Position numbers and translations under genes: made by a program. The notes under the pieces are model-generated. The model saw only the letters and a program-made list of their open reading frames with translations. It was not told where the DNA came from and did not search any database. Positions 61,438 to 64,000 of a stretch of DNA of 64,000 nt are shown piece by piece (position 1 is the first letter of the stretch; each line of letters begins with the position of its first letter). The DNA lies in NCBI RefSeq assembly GCF_030157465.1, contig NZ_JAOAUU010000135.1, positions 1 to 64,000 of the forward strand. Reading direction: 5' to 3'. The stretch comes from Zoogloea sp. Its GTDB lineage: Bacteria; Pseudomonadota; Gammaproteobacteria; Burkholderiales; Rhodocyclaceae.

Positions 61438-64000
61438 CAGGCGGCGGCGAAGTTGTCCTGGGCAACCGTAACCTCAACCTCAGCAATGCCAGCGGCAGCT
61501 TTGGCGGCGTGATCAGCGGCACTGGCGGCGTAGCCGTCAAGGGAGGCAGCCAGACTTTCTCCGGCGCCAACACCTACACCGGTGCGACGACCATCGACAG
61601 CGGTGCAACGCTGGCCCTCACCGGTGCCGGTACGGCCGGTGTGGCCAGCACGCTTGTTAACAACGGCAGCTTCGATGTTTCCGGCTCCGCTGCCGGGGCT
61701 TCGATCGCAACCGTGGTCGGGTCCGGTAATGTCATCCTCGGTAGTCAAAGCCTTACGCTCAGCAACGCCAGCGGCAATTTTGACGGGGTGATTTCCGGTA
61801 CCGGCGGCCTCAATGTCGCTTCAGGTGTCGTCGCCCTCGGTGGTGTCAGCACCTACACGGGTGGCACCACCATCGGCAACGGCGCCATCGTTCGTGTTTC
61901 GTCCGACGCCAACCTCGGTGGGGCCGGTGGTGTTCTGAACCTGAATGGCGGCACCCTGCAGAGCACCTCCAGCTTCACCACCGCCCGTGACATCAACGTC
62001 ACCGGAACCGGCACCCTGCAGGCGGATAACGGCACCACCCTCAGCGGCAGCGGAGTCGTTTCGGGCAGCGGCGCCCTCGTCAAGAACGGTGGCGGCGCGG
62101 TCGTGCTCAGTGGCGACCTGGCTCACACCGGCGGAACGGTGGTCAATCAGGGCAGCTTGCAGCTTTCCGGTGCCAACAGCTACACCGGTGGCACCACGCT
62201 CAACGGTGGCACGCTCAAAGTGGCATCCGACGCCAGCCTGGGGGCGGGTAGCAGCGCCATCACTTTCAATGGCGGAACCCTGCAGGCCACCACCAGCTTC
62301 AGTTCTGCCCGTGACGTCAACGCCACCGGCGGCGGCACCGTGGCCACCGATACCGGTGCCACCCTCAGCCTGACCGGCTCGCTGGTCGGGGCGGGGCAAC
62401 TGAACAAGACGGGTGCCGGCACCCTTGTCCTGTCGGGCGACAGCTCCGGTGACCACACCGTCGGCTCTGGCTGGACAGGCGGCATGATCGTCAATGGGGG
62501 CCTCGTGCAGGTCACCAACGCCTGGGGTCTCGGCTGGGGCAACGTCACCGTGAATGGCGGCACCGTCAACACCACGGTGGATATCCTGACCGGGCAGTCC
62601 ATCATCCTGGCCGGCAACACCACGGTTAACGTCGATACCGGCACCACCACCACGCTTTCCGGCACCATCACCGACACGGGTAGCGACTCGGGCGGTAGCT
62701 CGGGCTGCTTCGTCAAGTCTGGCCTGGGCACGCTCAACCTCACCGGTGTCATGACCCAGAGCAACGGCACCTGCGTCCAGCAGGGTGAGTTGCGCGCCAA
62801 CGGCACCCTCGACAGCGTCGTCTCCGTGGATTCGCCGGCCATCCTGCGTGGTACCGGCCTGGTTAACGGCCCGATCTCGGTGCATGGCATTCTCGCCCCC
62901 GGCAATTCGCCGGGTACGCTGACCACCACCGGCACGGTCACGATGCTTGCCGGCAGCTCCTTCCAGGCCGACATCAACGGCCTCGGCACGGCTTCAGGCC
63001 CGGGCAACTACTCGCGCCTGCTGGTTACCGGGGCGGGCAACCAGTTTGTCGCAGGCGGCGCCACGCTGGCGCCCAACCTCACGGCCATAACCGGTGCGGT
63101 CACCTACACGCCCTACGTTCCGCAACTGGGCGACACCTTCCGCATCATTACTGCCGATGGCGGCATCTCCGGCCGCTTTGCGCCACTGGCCCAGCCTGAC
63201 GGCATGGCCACCGGCACCCGCATGGCGGTGTTCTACGATGTCTTCGGCAGCAATAGTGTCGATCTGCGCGTGATTCCGACCTCCTACGCCAGCGGCCTGC
63301 AGGCCGTCAATGGCAATGCCCGGGCTCTCGGCGCCGCGGTGGATCGCATCGTGACCGCCGACCAGCAGGGCGCCTCGACCACGGCCCAGGGCCAGCTCTT
63401 CTACACGCTGGCCGGTCTCAACGCAGCCCAGTTGCCGGGCGTGATGACGGCCTTGTCCGGCGAGGTGCATGCCGCGCTTGCCGCTGCTGCGCCGCGTGCG
63501 GGCCAATGGACCCAGGGCGCCATCGGACGGCAGCTGGGCAGTGGCTCCAGCCGCAATGCCGCCGATTCCACCGATCTGCATGACCACCGCGCCTTGTGGA
63601 TCGAAATGGGGGCCAACCGCGGCCAGTGGAGCAGCGACAGCACGTCGTCCGGCTTCCGTACCGATCGCACCCAGTTTGCGATCGGTGGTGATGTCGCCAG
63701 CACCGCCAATGCCCGGCTCGGCGTGGGTTTCTCCCATGCCAGTTCCAACCTGGCAATGAGCGGTGTGAGCGCCTCGGGCTCGATGGACGAAAACCTGTTC
63801 TTCGGCTACGGGCAGTACCGCACGGGGGGCTACGCCATCGACGGTGTGCTGGGCTACGGCAGCAGCACCTGGGAAAGCACCCGTGTCGACCCGATCGCCG
63901 GAGCCGGCAGCCTCAAGACGCATCAGCGTGGCGAGAACTGGCTGGCCGGTGTGGCCGTGCGCAAGCCGGTCGAGCTGCTGACCACCGTTGTCGAGCCCTT
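61350..64000 (+). pseudogene. Autotransporter, C-terminal part in the shifted frame; runs off the window
   Basis: From 61350 a second frame is open without a stop to the window end and continues the same protein: 'LASASGLANDGTLDISGTTS', further PATR repeats, then a pertactin-like junction ('GILAPGNSPGTLTTTGTVTM'). From about 63595 the outer-membrane autotransporter barrel begins ('LWIEMGANRGQWSSDS', 'QFAIGGDV'). There is no start codon or ribosome site for independent expression. One missing C in the ACC run at 61342-61350 explains the break. It is either a real inactivating or phase-variable mutation, or a sequencing or assembly error beside the long repeat. The barrel is incomplete here because the window ends. 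Confidence 0.8.

Noticed and set aside
59400-62300. CRISPR array or tandem DNA satellite
   Set aside because: The periodicity is that of PATR protein repeats in an open reading frame, with no short direct repeats and unique spacers.

Overview
The window is high-GC DNA from a betaproteobacterium, most likely of the Rhodocyclales group. The main pointers are a lone glnB with its own terminator, a complete gspC-N type II secretion operon, a PEP-CTERM protein, a type II NADH dehydrogenase and an orphan MnmC oxidoreductase domain. The genus cannot be fixed from sequence reading alone. I see no rRNA, tRNA, CRISPR array, insertion sequence or phage gene.

Layout. 0-7.6 kb is chromosomal backbone: glnB, two overlapping lipoprotein genes, gltX, an unknown membrane protein, a glycine-zipper protein, a REP-like repeat pair and mnmC (C-terminal domain only). 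7.9-31.4 kb is a plus-strand cell-surface polysaccharide island between mnmC and pepN. 31.5-44 kb returns to housekeeping genes: pepN, a DedA protein, purN, a DUF3108 protein, an RNA m5C methyltransferase, a secreted PLD-type protein, a MscS channel, a fatty acid desaturase, rluE, a DUF192 protein and ndh. 44-57.2 kb is on the minus strand: a PEP-CTERM protein, transaldolase, and gspN back to gspC. 57.3-64 kb holds a TruC-like pseudouridine synthase and a very large autotransporter gene that leaves the window and is broken by a one-base frameshift just after a 747-bp perfect repeat.

The polysaccharide island has three parts. (1) Wzm/Wzt ABC export, a GT61 glycosyltransferase and an FdtA/FdtB/acetyltransferase set for a dTDP-3-acetamido-3,6-dideoxyhexose. 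(2) A translationally coupled operon, 15.5-22.5 kb, with all four enzyme types of the Campylobacter jejuni cytidine diphosphoramidate pathway (Cj1415-Cj1418): glutamine kinase, CTP:phosphoglutamine cytidylyltransferase, gamma-glutamyl-CDP-amidate hydrolase and CDP-amidate kinase. Two extra genes lie inside it, an unknown protein and a formyltransferase-like protein with an altered active site. A CDP-glycerol-phosphotransferase-like protein sits just upstream. (3) A CDP-deoxysugar cassette: rfbFGH, a split transketolase and an NAD(P)-dependent reductase, bracketed by a GT-C-like membrane protein and a GtrA/GtrB pair. This is consistent with synthesis of a branched-chain sugar and its attachment in the periplasm.

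The best candidate for an undescribed system is the phosphoramidate operon. I infer that this organism decorates its surface glycan with a phosphoramidate, and the absence of an obvious O-methyltransferase and the two extra genes suggest the final group differs from the methyl phosphoramidate of Campylobacter.
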